Source: Lithobates sylvaticus
Taxonomy: Eukaryota; Chordata; Amphibia; Anura; Ranidae
DNA length: 64,000 bases
NCBI GenBank assembly: GCA_028564925.1
Contig: CM053030.1
Coordinates: 269,602,199 to 269,666,198, forward strand
Direction of reading: 5' to 3'
Below, in pieces: positions 52,425 to 61,901 of the stretch. Position 1 is the stretch's first letter; each line of letters starts with the position of its first letter. A program made the position numbers and the translations under genes. Under the pieces are notes generated by a model, which saw only the letters and a list, made by a program, of their open reading frames with translations, was not told where the DNA came from and did no database searches.

Positions 52425-53817
52425 AGGGCGCAGACGGCAACCCCGGATGGACTTAAGTGAGTTTTGCATCATACCAGTGACTTTTCTTTTCCAATTGTTA
52501 TTTGTTTTTAATGTTTAACTTAATTTGCCCTTCCTTTTTTTTTTTTTTTTTTTTATTATTTATTTATTTATTTTTTTTCTTCCCTTTCCCCGTATGGGGG
52601 AGAGTTACCCCCAAGGGGTCCCCGGGAGACTACCAGGGACACACGGACATGTATTCAACATGGACATATGTTCAAGACCTGTCTACGCCATCCAGGCTAG
52701 CGATTCTGATTTAGAGTCTTTAAACTAGAAGGGGAGGGGATAGAGGGGTAAGAGATTAGTCTCTATATGAGGGCCCACTTTCTGATGTCTGGTTCTTATA
52801 TTTTTGGTTCTTTTCTTCTCCCTTTTACCCCTGTTGTTCCTGTTCTTTTCTTTTGTCTCTGCTCCTTCCCCTCCCCCTTCCTGATGGGGCGCAAGTTGGC
52901 GAGATGGGGGGGAGGAGGGGGTAGAGAGAGAATACTCTCTCCCAAATTCTCTTCCTTCTCTCTTCTTCTTTTCTTTTTTTACTGGGGGGAATCCCCAAGT
53001 GTCCCCAGGGATATATGGATATGTCCTGGAGTTGGACACATGTTTAAGACTTATTTACGCTATCCTGGTGGCCGGAGTGGCTAATAGGGAAGGGAAATGG
53101 AGGGGGAGGAAGGGTAAAAGGCACAATTTAATTTTTGTTATTTTTTCTTTCTCTTCCCATAAGATGTCCTTAAACGTGAGGAAATTTATTTATTGATTTA
53201 CTTATTTTTTTTTTTTTTTTTGGAAACAATAAGGGAGTGTTATTGTTTACCTACTACCTATGTTTACATATCAAAGTGACGTAGTTACTCAAAGGAGCCC
53301 CAATTGGGACTACGAGAGCAGGATTGTAAAATATTGAGGTTATGTTTCCATGTCAGGGGTTACAGAGGATAGGGTGGGGGGTGGGGGTATCATAGCCATG
53401 TTGGTGCTTAACGTGTTACCTATTTTCTTTATATATGTGATTTGTTTTGATGTGTGTTGATAAATTAGGCATGCACGGTCGGACACGTAGGATGCTTGGA
53501 GGGGTTTTTTTTTTTTATTTTTTTTTTTTTTTTTTTTTCTTTTTTTGGCCTCGTGGCCTTATTTGGTCATTTATGCTTCCCCCTTTTTTTGTCTCTTTTC
53601 TTTCTCTTTTCTTTCGAAGAGATAAATAGGCTTGAGAAAAAATGGACTTCTTGTAACAGGGCTTCTTCAGATACAGGGGGAGGGGGACGAGATTGAATGG
53701 AGTCGGCCTATCGAGACTGTAAGGGAAGAAAAGGGGGGGGAAGGAAAAGAAAGGGATAGGAGGGGAAGGAAAGGAAAGGGAAGGGGGAAAAAAAAAAAAA
53801 ATGTCCTCCTCGCATAA
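52425..53817 (+). other. ORF1-ORF2 spacer of the L1, inverted part
   Basis: About 1.4 kb of non-coding, homopolymer-rich DNA following ORF1. It contains two related blocks: ACATGTATTCAACATGGACA then CCATCCAGGCTAG, and ACACATGTTTAAGACTTATT then ATCCTGGTGGCCGG. Each is near a CCCC(A/G)AG...GTCCC motif, suggesting a roughly 400-bp internal duplication. Purine-rich text (GGAAAGGGAAGGGGG) closes it. Frames here are T-run artefacts. Confidence 0.72.
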
Positions 53818-53832
53818 TTTTTACTCCATTCT
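53802..53832. repeat. Outer junction repeat plus right target duplication
   Basis: TGTCCTCCTCGCATAATTT (53802-53820) is the inverted match of 50576-50594. It overlaps TTTTTACTCCATTCT (53818-53832), the right target-site duplication. The two-base overlap with the T-run is consistent with short pairing between target and L1 RNA during priming. Confidence 0.8.
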
Positions 53833-54019
53833 ATTCTGCAATGTTTTATTATGTTTTATCATGCTTGCTTTTCAGGTATGTAATCTTGTTTACTGTGTTT
53901 TAGTGTTAAACATTTTTTTGTTTTCAGGTGCGCCATTCAGTTGCAGCGTGGATTTATTTATCTTGACAGCAACAGCGTTTGCTCCCACGATACATAAAGC
54001 CGCGACTCCAACGCTGTAA
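53833..54019. other. Continuation of older repeat flanking the L1
   Basis: This AT-rich DNA (ATTCTGCAATGTTTTATTATG...) would directly follow 40377/45579 before the L1 arrived. It contains CTTTTCAGGTATGT and GTTTTCAGGTGCGC, splice-acceptor-like strings, but no exon is recognised. Confidence 0.5.
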
Positions 54020-54445
54020 AGCCCCATACACACGGTCGGACAATCCGCGGACCAGGTCGGTCGGATCCTGTCCGTCATACTTTGTCTGATGTTGGTTTTG
54101 CGTACACACGGTCGGACAAAGTTGTCGGAAAATCCGATCATTCTGAACGTGGTGACGTTTGTTGCCTACGACGGGACTACATAGAGGCTAGTAGCCAATA
54201 GCTTTGGTCTTGTAATGTGATCTGAGCATGCGTAGCACTTTGTCCGGTCGGACAACCGTACACACGATCGGATTTGGTGTGATCGGACCGTGTTGTCGGC
54301 AAATCTTTCCAGCAGGAGATAAGACTTTGTCCGTCGGACAATCCGACGTACACTGTCCGATGGTGCATACACACGGTCTGATTTTTCAACAACATTGTCC
54401 GATCGGACAGAATCCATGAAAAAGTCAGACCGTGTGTATGGGGCT
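54020..54445. mobile_element. Harbinger-like MITE
   Basis: AGCCCCATACACACGGTCGG and CCGTGTGTATGGGGCT end it; flanks are TAA (54017-54019) and TTA (54446-54448), so one target copy has changed or the reading is off by a base. The interior (GTTGTCGGAAAATCCGATCA, TTGGTCTTGTAATGTGATCT) closely matches 36516-36933. Confidence 0.85.
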
Positions 54446-54482
54446 TTAGAGGTGATTTCACCACCACAGTTAAAAAAAAAGA

Positions 54483-54649
54483 GCATATATGCCGAAGCAT
54501 GGGGGCAGCAGGGGCGGAGGAGCGATTGGCTCCTAATGCTGCGTACATACGGTCGAAATTCCAACGGAGCCTTCCCCTGTGGAAAAGTGCGACCGTGTGT
54601 ACATGGCATAACTTTTGTGGGAGGATGCCCCCATGCTTCGGCATATATA
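54483..54649. repeat. Hairpin (ATATGCCGAAGCATGGGGGCA) split by a 72-bp MITE
   Basis: Arms 54485-54507 and 54627-54649 are inverted copies. Between them lies a TAA-flanked 72-bp unit (54537-54608). Confidence 0.7.
54537..54608. mobile_element. 72-bp Harbinger-like mini-MITE
   Basis: TGCTGCGTACATACGGTCG and CGACCGTGTGTACATGGCA form the ends, with TAA on both sides (54534-54536, 54609-54611). Apart from its terminal repeats only about 35 bp remain. The terminal sequence resembles the ends of the gene-bearing Harbinger at 28263/36060 (TGCAGCATACACACG, TGCCACGTACACACG). Confidence 0.72.
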
Positions 54650-55006
54650 AATGGTGCATGTATGCCCATCATTAGAAGTGGGTGGATGAAGGGAGGTATT
54701 CTAATGGTGGGCATACCCACCAATCAATCTCTTTTTTTCGTTCAGCCAAGAGGCTGCATGCAAAAAAAAAGATTACAATATATGTCCAGTATGTTTGCTG
54801 GACTTTGAATGGTTATACCAGAATGATGCCTGCAGGTTTAGGTATCATCTTGGTATCATTCTTTTCAGCCAGTGATCGGCTTTCATGTAAAAGCAATTCT
54901 AGCGGGTAATTAGCCTCTAGACTGCTTTTACAAGCAGTAGGAGGGAATGTCCCCCCTCCCGGATATAAACCGCACCATTGGGAAATTTGGAAAGCGTTTT
55001 ATCACA
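54612..55006. other. Older repeat flank, no gene
   Basis: It contains GGTATCATCTTGGTATCATTC-like text and a CTAGACTGCTTTTACAAGCAGTAG hairpin, and ends CACA before the CCGAT duplication of the Gypsy. It belongs by inference to the TTAA-family host element. Confidence 0.5.
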
Positions 55007-55639
55007 CCGATTGTCAGGGCTCTAGCCGCCCTGGGCACACTAGCCGTAGGGTGCGCGGGCACCTGGGCAGCCCTGGTCCCTCTGAGCGCCAGCGCGCGCG
55101 TGCAGGCGCCCGCCGGACATGTGCGCGCGCTCCCGTGCGCGAATAGCGGGCGCGCGCGCCCCCCGTGCGCGTGCACGTGCGCAATCGGCGCCGCTTTGGC
55201 GCCAGTGGCCCTATTTAAAGGGGACAGCTGCCTGCATGCAGCGCTGTCCGTCTCAGCTCCCACCTGTGTCCCCAACCTGAACCTGTCTGAGTATCCTACC
55301 TGTGACCCGGCCTGCCTGACTCCGCTGCCTTCTCCGTTCCTTGACCCCGGCTTGTTTGACCCTGCTTTGGACTGTGTTACTGTTGCTGAACCCCTGGCTT
55401 GCCTCCTGACCATCCCTCTGCCTGCCGTCTCTGCCTGTCTGCCTTACCTGTTGTGACCCGGCTTGCCTGACCATCCCTGCTTCCAGTGTCCCTGCACAGG
55501 TCCTTCGCTGCTGCCGTCCACTGCTGATCTACTGCTGCTGCTGTCTGCTACTTCTGCCGTCTGCTGCTGCTCCTGCTGCCGGTCTACCTCCTGCATCCTG
55601 GTTGTCTGCCGAACCTTCATCTGCAGTCTTACCAACGGT

Positions 55640-57700
55640 TTGTTGGATTTGCAAATTTCTACAGGAAATTTATTAAGGGGTTCTCTGCCATCATCACCCC
55701 CATCACCCAGCTGACCAAACAGGGCACACGTTTCCACTGGGGCCCGGAGGCTCAAGGGGCCTTCGACCAGCTTAAAAGACTGTTTACCTCCGCCCCCATC
55801 CTCAGTCACCCCGACCCTGCCCTCCCTTACATCTTAGAAGTCGATGCATCAGAAGTGGCGGTTGGGGCAGTTGTGTCACAACGACAGGGCAATAAGGACG
55901 CCATGCACCCGGTGGGGTTTTTCTCCCGGAAACTTTCTCCAGCCGAGAGGAATTATGATGTCGGGGACCGGGAACTCTTGGCTATCAAGTCAGCACTAGA
56001 GGAATGGAGGTACCTCTTGGAGGGAGCAAATCATCCAGTACTTATCTACACAGACCACAAAAACCTTGAGTACTTACGAACTGCCAAGCGACTCAAACCC
56101 CGACAGGCCCGCTGGGCTCTGTTCTTCTCAAGGTTCTGCTTTCATATCACGTACCGTCCCGGTTCCAAGAATGTTAAACCTGACGCCCTCTCTCGGATGT
56201 TCGACAATCCCAAGGACTCCACCACCCCAGACACCATTCTATCTACCGGAAACTTCCTACTTTTACAACCAGATCTGCTGTCACAAATTCGGGAGGCATC
56301 CGCCAATTCCCAGGGACCCCATGGGGTCACCCTAACTTCCAGTGATGGACTTCTCTGGAGGGGGAGTCAAGTCTTCGTCCCCGAATCTGTAAGAGTGAAG
56401 GTCCTGACCCTACTGCACGACCACCCACTGGCAGGACACTTCGGGAGCCGCAAAACTTTGGAGCTGGTGGAACGCACCTTTTGGTGGCCCAAGCTGAAGG
56501 AATTCTGCAAGTCTTATGTTGACTCCTGCCCTGTTTGTAACCGCAGCAAGACGTCAAGGAACCGAACTTGGGGACTTTTGAAGCCTCTCCCTGCACCTGA
56601 TCGACCTTGGCGAATGTTAACAATGGACTTTATAGTCGAGCTTCCTTGCTCAGAGGGGTGCTCTGCCATCTTTGTAGTGGTGGACCGGTTGTCCAAAATG
56701 GCCCACTTTCTGCCTTTAAGGGGAACACCATCTGCCACAGAGACTGCCCACCTTTTCATTAAAGAGATAGTCAGGCTGCACGGGGTCCCGGCCAATATAG
56801 TCTCGGATAGGGGGGTCCAGTTCACGTCCCGTTTTTGGAGGGCCCTTTGTGAGATCCTTAAGATTGAGCTGGCCCTTTCCTCTGCATATCACCCCCAAAC
56901 TAATGGGCAGACGGAACGCACCAACCAGACTTTGGAGCAATACATAAGGTGCTTCACGTCCTTTGTGCAGGACGATTGGGTGTCCCTATTACCCCTAGCA
57001 GAATTCTCCTACAATAATGCCAGCCATTCTGCCACGGGACAATCCCCATTTTTTGCCAATTACGGTTTTCACTTGTCTTTTCTCCCTGACTTTCTCCCAG
57101 AATCTCCAGTCCCGGCAGTCCAGGATACAGCTTCGTTCCTCAGCCGCAACAACAGGATACTTCAGGAAGCGATCACCAAGGCACAGGAGGACAGTAAGAA
57201 GTTCTTTGATCGGAAGAGAAGGGGAGAGTTGAACTTGCAGGTGGGCGACCAGGTATGGCTAGCTACAACTAACCTTAAACTTGCTTGTCCCTCTAAGAAG
57301 CTTGCTCCCAAGTTCTTAGGACCTTTCCCTGTGAAGAGGAGGATCAATGAGGTCTCCTATGAGCTGTCCCTGCCCGACTCTATGAGAGTCCACCCAGTTT
57401 TCCATGTCTCCCTCCTAAAACCCGCTGTGCCCGATCCCTTCCCAGATAGGGGTACAAACCCGCCCGGACCTGTCCTGGTCCAAGGCAATGAAGAATACGA
57501 GGTGGAGACCATCCTTGATTGCAGGAGACGTAGGGGGGAGAGACAGTTCCTGATTAAGTGGAAGGGGTATGGGCCCGAGAGTAATTCATGGGAACCAGAA
57601 TGTAACCTTCATGCCAAGAGACTAATCCGTACCTTCCTTTCTTCCCATCCAGAAAGACAACGCCTAGTGGGCACCCGGAGGTTGCCCCTTGTGAGGGGGC
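55640..57700 (+). pseudogene. Gypsy pol remnant: RNase H, integrase, chromodomain
   Basis: In order: the RT connection end, RNase H (LEVDASEVAVGAVV, YTDHKNLEYL), the integrase HHCC zinc finger (HPLAGHFGSRKT, CPVCNRS), the catalytic core (MDFIVELP, IVSDRGVQFTSRFW, AYHPQTNGQTER) and a C-terminal chromodomain (VETILDCRRR, FLIKWKGYGPESNSWEP). Integrase joins cDNA to host DNA, and the chromodomain guides it to marked chromatin, which defines chromoviruses. It is a fossil part that lacks the front of the polyprotein. Confidence 0.88.
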
Positions 57701-57702
57701 AA

Positions 57703-58500
57703 TGTCAGGGCTGTAGCCGCCCTGGGCACACTAGCCGGAGGGTGCGCGGGCACCTGGGCAGCCCTGGTCCCTCTGAGCGCCGGCGCGCCGCGGGCGCGTG
57801 CACGCGCCCGCCGGACATGTGCGCGCGCTCCCGTGCGCGAATAGCGGGCGCGCGCGCCCCCGTGCGCGTGCACGCGCGCAATCGGCGCCGCTTTGGCGCC
57901 AGTGGCCCTATTTAAAGGGGACAGCTGCCTGCATGCGGCGCTGTCCGTCTCAGCTCCCACCTGTGTCCCCAACCTGAACCTGTCTGAGTATCCTACCTGT
58001 GACCCGGCCTGCCTGATTCCGCTGCCTTCTCCGTTCCTTGACCCCGGCTTGTTTGACCCTGCTTTGGACTGTGTTACTGTTGCTGAACCCCTGGCTTGCC
58101 TCCTGACCATCCCTCTGCCTGCCGTCTCTGCCTGTCTGCCTTACCTGTTGTGACCCGGCTTGCCTGACCATCCCTGCTTCCAGTGTCCCTGCACAGGTCC
58201 TTCGCTGCTGCCGTCCACTGCTGATCTACTGCTGCTGCTGTCTGCTACTTCTGCCGTCTGCTGCTGCTCCTGCTGCCGGTCTACCTCCTGCATCCTGGTT
58301 GTCTGCCGAACCTTCATCTGCAGTCTTACCACCCGGCCAAAGACCTGCATCTACCCAGCATCGGCCACCTGCATCCATACGGACACTCCTACCCGCTGTG
58401 TTCACGGCTACGCTGTTTCCAATCCAGCAGGCCCTGAACCAGAGTTGTAAGAGAGGTCTCCAACCACCAAGTCAGGCTCATCACTACCAGGTACCTAACA
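57703..58500 (+). repeat. Gypsy 3' LTR, 798 bp, with CG-alternating tract
   Basis: Starts TGTCAGGGCTGTAGCC, ends ACCTAACA. It has a GC-rich alternating purine-pyrimidine region (about 57780-57890), a possible TATA-like TATTTAAAGGGG near 57908, and a CTG-rich part near 58205-58280. The same blocks occur in the 5' LTR. Confidence 0.85.
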
Positions 58501-58505
58501 CCGAT

Positions 58506-58984
58506 CCTGGTGTGGTCAGATGCTTTGAGGGCAGAGGAAAGATCTAGGGTCTAATAGACCCTAATTTTTTCAAAAAAAGAGTACCTGTCACTGCCTATTG
58601 CTATCATAGGGGATATTTACATTCCCTGAGATAACAATAAAAATGATAACAAAGAAAAAAAATGAAAGGAACAGTTTAAAAATAAAATAAAAAAGCTAAA
58701 TAAAAAAAAAAAAAGCACCCCTGCCCCCCATTCTCTTGCGCAAAGGTGAACACAAGCGTTGGTCTGGCGTCATATGTAAACAGCAATTGCACCATGCATG
58801 TGAGGTATCACCGCAAAGGTCAGATCGAGGGCAGAAATTTTAGCAGTAGACCTCCTCCGTGAATCTAATGTGGTATCATGTAAAGGCTTTTAAAGGCTTT
58901 TAAAAATGTATGTAGGAAATAACTGCCATCCAACGCCATCAATGGCTTAATATACCCCAAACAAGCTGCATACACCCCGGGGAA
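58506..58984. other. Older repeat, continuation; A-rich tract
   Basis: CCTGGTGTGGTCAGATG continues the host repeat after the Gypsy duplication. An A-rich region lies at 58625-58715. No gene is seen. Confidence 0.5.
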
Positions 58985-59914
58985 CCTACAGGACATCTTA
59001 CCCTACCCTGAGGGCACGCTATTTGGGAGTTTACAACAGCCCGGGACCGCACTCTGCCATACAGCGGGCTCTACACAGGAGGCGTCCGGCGCCATCTTGC
59101 GGCCTACAGGCCACCCAGGCAATCCTTTACAAAGACTGTTTTGGGAGGTAAGAGACCTCCATCCGACCCCTCCCGCCACTCACCCACTTGTCTGGGGCAT
59201 ACCGGGGGTAGTACAGAGTCTCCGAGACGCCCGTGGACGCCACGGCCGGGCCCGGCCCGATGCGGCCTAGTGAGATCCCCGGTCTTTCCTAAGGCTCCGT
59301 GCCCGCGGGAGAGCTCCACGGCCGTTCCGGTCTCCCATCGGGACCGCGGATCTCCTAAAAGGACTCCATCCGTCCTCCCCCACCATCAGTAGCCTCGGAT
59401 TACAGATTGGAGACACTCTCCTGCACGTTACAGCCCTGGTGACAGCCGAGGCCCTGTCCTCGCACCCACGAACAGCGGCCATCTTGCTACACCCGGCGGC
59501 AGTGTGGATAGGCCTGCTGCTTGGCTACAACCATCTCTCCAGGGCACAGTGAGTACCTAATAATATATACCCCACAGTCAAGTTCCCCAGAGGTAGTGGT
59601 CCCTCCAAGATCCTGTTTCTGCCCTAATCCACTCTAACAGAACCCATCCACCCAGCAGACATCCCTTAGGAAAGTCCGCGGCTGCGGCCTACATGTGGAA
59701 GAAGGCGGCCACCTTGCTACTCCAGGGACACCCTGCCCCACTCCCTGCCTCTTCCCGGGACACAAAGCTAATCCTATCCTCACAAAACTTGTATACTACC
59801 TGATTAACCACACATCCCTCAAAGCTATCACACAAGGTAGTGGGACTCGGCAACATACCCTTTGTATTCTATGCTCATGGTCTCAAAGAGCAAAACACTG
59901 TGAGTCTCGCTATC

Positions 59915-60290
59915 TCTAAGTCCCCCGCCGACTGACCTATAGCCTCACTGTACACGGGAATCTCCTCCTCAGCCTCCCACAAGGGTCGCCCTCCCCATGG
60001 GCTAAATTGGAGATCATAGACACATTCATGGGGCGCATGCGTGGCCTCTGGGGATGGTAGGCATGTGAGCTCCGCCCCGCAACCGCATCTCCGAATCTCC
60101 CGTCACCACTTATACAGCCTCACTCTCCACGGGAGATACCCTACTTGACGCCCGGATCAGCTGTGCACCCCATGGGCAAAATTGGGGATCAGAGACAGAC
60201 GTACGCCGCAGTTCTGAAACCCAAGGCCCATACCACGATGGACCGCTTTGTGAATAGGCCCACACCCGTAGCCTCAAATAGCCAAGACCC
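59915..60290 (+). repeat. 175-bp leader repeat including ORF1 start
   Basis: AGCCTCACTGTACACGGGA (59941) and AGCCTCACTCTCCACGGGA (60116), and CCATGGGCTAAATTGG / CCATGGGCAAAATTGG 175 bp apart, show a diverged two-copy tandem. The upstream copy reads ATG GGC TAA, a two-codon frame. The downstream copy reads ATG GGC AAA and opens ORF1. It may be a promoter/leader monomer pair. Confidence 0.7.
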
Positions 60291-61255
60291 TGCTCAGAAC
60301 ACAACGGAGCAATATGTAACCGACTCAGGTTCCCTCTTTGATATACCCCCCACACTTACACAGAGAGCATCATCACCCCCCCCTGACAGAAGGGGTTCTG
60401 GACATTAAACTACAATCCCTACTTCAAGCCCTCACTCACAATATCTCCCAAGAAGTTGGAAAGCTTGCAAAAGAGCTGAGGGGGGAAATAGGCCAGCTGG
60501 GAGAACGCACAGACACGCTAGAGTCTAAATTTGATGAACTAGTGCAATATGTTCAAGTACTTGAGGAGGATAACGCCACTATGAAACAAACAGTCTCCCA
60601 ACTCCAAAACCAACAGGAGGATCTGGAGAACAGGGAACGCAGGCAGAACCTAAGATTCAGAGGTATCCCTGAAACAGTCGACGACAAAAGCCTCAGACCT
60701 TACCTTTTAAGCCTGTTTAATGCTCTAGCCCCTAATATCCCGGACATAGATTGGCGATTAGACAGAGCCCACAGATCGCTCGCTCCCAAACCACCAGGAG
60801 GGGCCAACCCCAGGGACGTGATCGTAAGATTTCATTACTATGACAGCAAGGAGGCACTTACCATTGCAACCCGCAACCAAACCAGGGTAGACTTTAAAGG
60901 ATCCAAAATCCAGATTTTTAGCGACCTTTCACCAATTACCCTGGCAAGGAGGAGGAACCTACGACTACTAACGCTTCACCTTCAAGCTCACAAAATTCTA
61001 TATCGATGGGGATTCCCCTTCCGTCTCTCGGTGTCCCGAGAGGGTACACAATACTCCCTCAGAGATCTACAGGAAAGTGACGCCTTCCTTCGAAACTTAG
61101 ACCTACCACCTCTGCCAGATGAGGATCCTGTTCCACTCCCGGCTACTCCAAAACCATCTAATATACTGAGTCGTATCTGGACCCCAGCAAGACACAAGCC
61201 GTCCAAGTTCAATTCTACACCCCAGAGACGACATCCTTCCAAATTCCCGACCTGA
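60172..61255 (+). CDS. L1/Tx1 ORF1 protein with one homopolymer frameshift
   Basis: It starts MGKIGDQRQTYAAVLKPK at 60172. The frame must shift by one base at the C-run 60376-60383 (eight C; seven would keep frame) to read on as TEGVLDIKLQSLLQALTHN. Total is about 360 residues. A coiled coil follows (EVGKLAKELRGEIGQLGERT, VLEEDNATMKQTVSQLQNQ), then the linker EDLENRERRQNLRFRGIPE and an RRM-like part (DWRLDRAHRSLAPKPP, PRDVIVRFHYY). The CTD has IFSDLSPITLARRRNL and LYRWGFPFRLSV. A C-run indel may be a sequencing error rather than a real break. It differs from the other two ORF1 proteins in the window. Confidence 0.85.
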
Positions 61256-61901
61256 TCATCGTTCAACCCACCACAACCCTGAGTATTATCTTGAATGGGC
61301 TTTTTCTGATCAAAGTTTTACGTCTACTCATCTTCTTTAGTGGAAAAACACACACCCTGGGATGCCCATGGGGTGCGCCGCCGGAAGATCTACACAAGGT
61401 TTTCTTTTTTCTTTTTTGTTTCGTTTCCTGGTTTCCTTTTTTTTTTACTGTTGTGCAGTTTGAGACCTAACTTTTTCACGTGATGAAACCGGAAGCTCTC
61501 ATCCATCGGAGAGCGGTGGGGGACGGCCCGTCCCCATCCTTTGGAGATCTCCATGCTCCCCTTCTCAGTCCTAGGCTTTGACCTAGGTTTCCTGGGGGCC
61601 GTTGTGCCCTCAGGTTTGTTCTGGACGAGGTCCAGTTTTTTCTATTACTTCCCCCGTTCCCTTTCCTATAACTCCCTCCAGATGCTGTTTTTTTTATTTT
61701 TTTTTGTTATTATCAGGTCTTTTTTTTTGACCTGCAGTTAAGACTTCCTACAGACTTAAAATGTTTGTACTTTAAAGCTGTACTAACTTCACATATTGCA
61801 ATGTTACCTTATAACCAATATTTTCCTCAGGTACCATGGAACCTCCCACCAAATGCATTCAATGCACTGTATAAAATGCTTTTTCAATGTATTAACATGT
61901 C
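61256..61901 (+). other. L1 spacer between ORF1 and ORF2
   Basis: Non-coding with T-rich runs near 61400-61450 and 61690-61730. The short frame at 61541-61741 has no family features. Confidence 0.65.

Larger units (their letters stand above)
45580..53817 (-). mobile_element. Nearly complete L1/Tx1 element with 5' inversion (twin priming)
   Basis: A 15-bp duplication borders 8.2 kb. On the minus strand, from right to left, are part of the ORF1-ORF2 spacer (50594-49927), ORF2 and the 3' UTR with poly-A. On the plus strand, from 50595, are a leader (GGGGCGGGAGACATGG), ORF1 and the other part of the spacer, ending at the right duplication. The 19-bp string AAATTATGCGAGGAGGACA at 50576-50594 reappears inverted at 53802-53820. 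The two spacer parts therefore overlap by about 19 bp at the inversion point. This is what twin-primed reverse transcription gives: the inverted 5' segment ends at the breakpoint, and its RNA 5' end is fused to the sense segment. All parts are present. Confidence 0.85.
55012..58500 (+). mobile_element. Gypsy (Ty3-like) chromovirus, broken copy
   Basis: CCGAT lies on both sides (55007-55011 and 58501-58505). LTRs begin TGTCAGGGCT and the 3' LTR (57703-58500) ends CCTAACA. The 5' LTR is incomplete. Between them is a pol remnant with RNase H, integrase and chromodomain; gag, protease and most of the reverse transcriptase are absent. A purine-rich tract (GTGAGGGGGCAA) precedes the 3' LTR. It is broken, mainly by one large internal loss. 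LTR similarity is high over the comparable part, so it is probably fairly recent. It inserted into the older repeat after that was fixed. Confidence 0.87.
38083..58980 (+). mobile_element. Long TTAA-family element, host of the nested stack
   Basis: It starts TTAACCACTTCCCGACCG and shares CAGAATGGCACGTACAGGC with the 1-kb element at 9046. It continues through 360-bp tandem repeats and unique DNA to 40377, resumes at 53833-54019 after the L1, then 54449-55011 and 58501 to about 58980 (GGTGTGGTCAGATGCTTTG and following). I link these blocks because each insertion restores continuity at its target duplication; I also recall this order from other frog sequence, which is memory and not a search. 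No transposase is visible, and the right TTAA end is not in view because an L1 interrupts it. Only 38083-40377 and the duplicated part are firmly the same unit. Confidence 0.5.

Noticed and set aside
54928-55456. Overlapping 160-codon frames on both strands at the Gypsy 5' LTR (and again at 57.7-58.1 kb)
   Set aside because: GC-rich LTR sequence open by chance on both strands; repeated because LTRs repeat.
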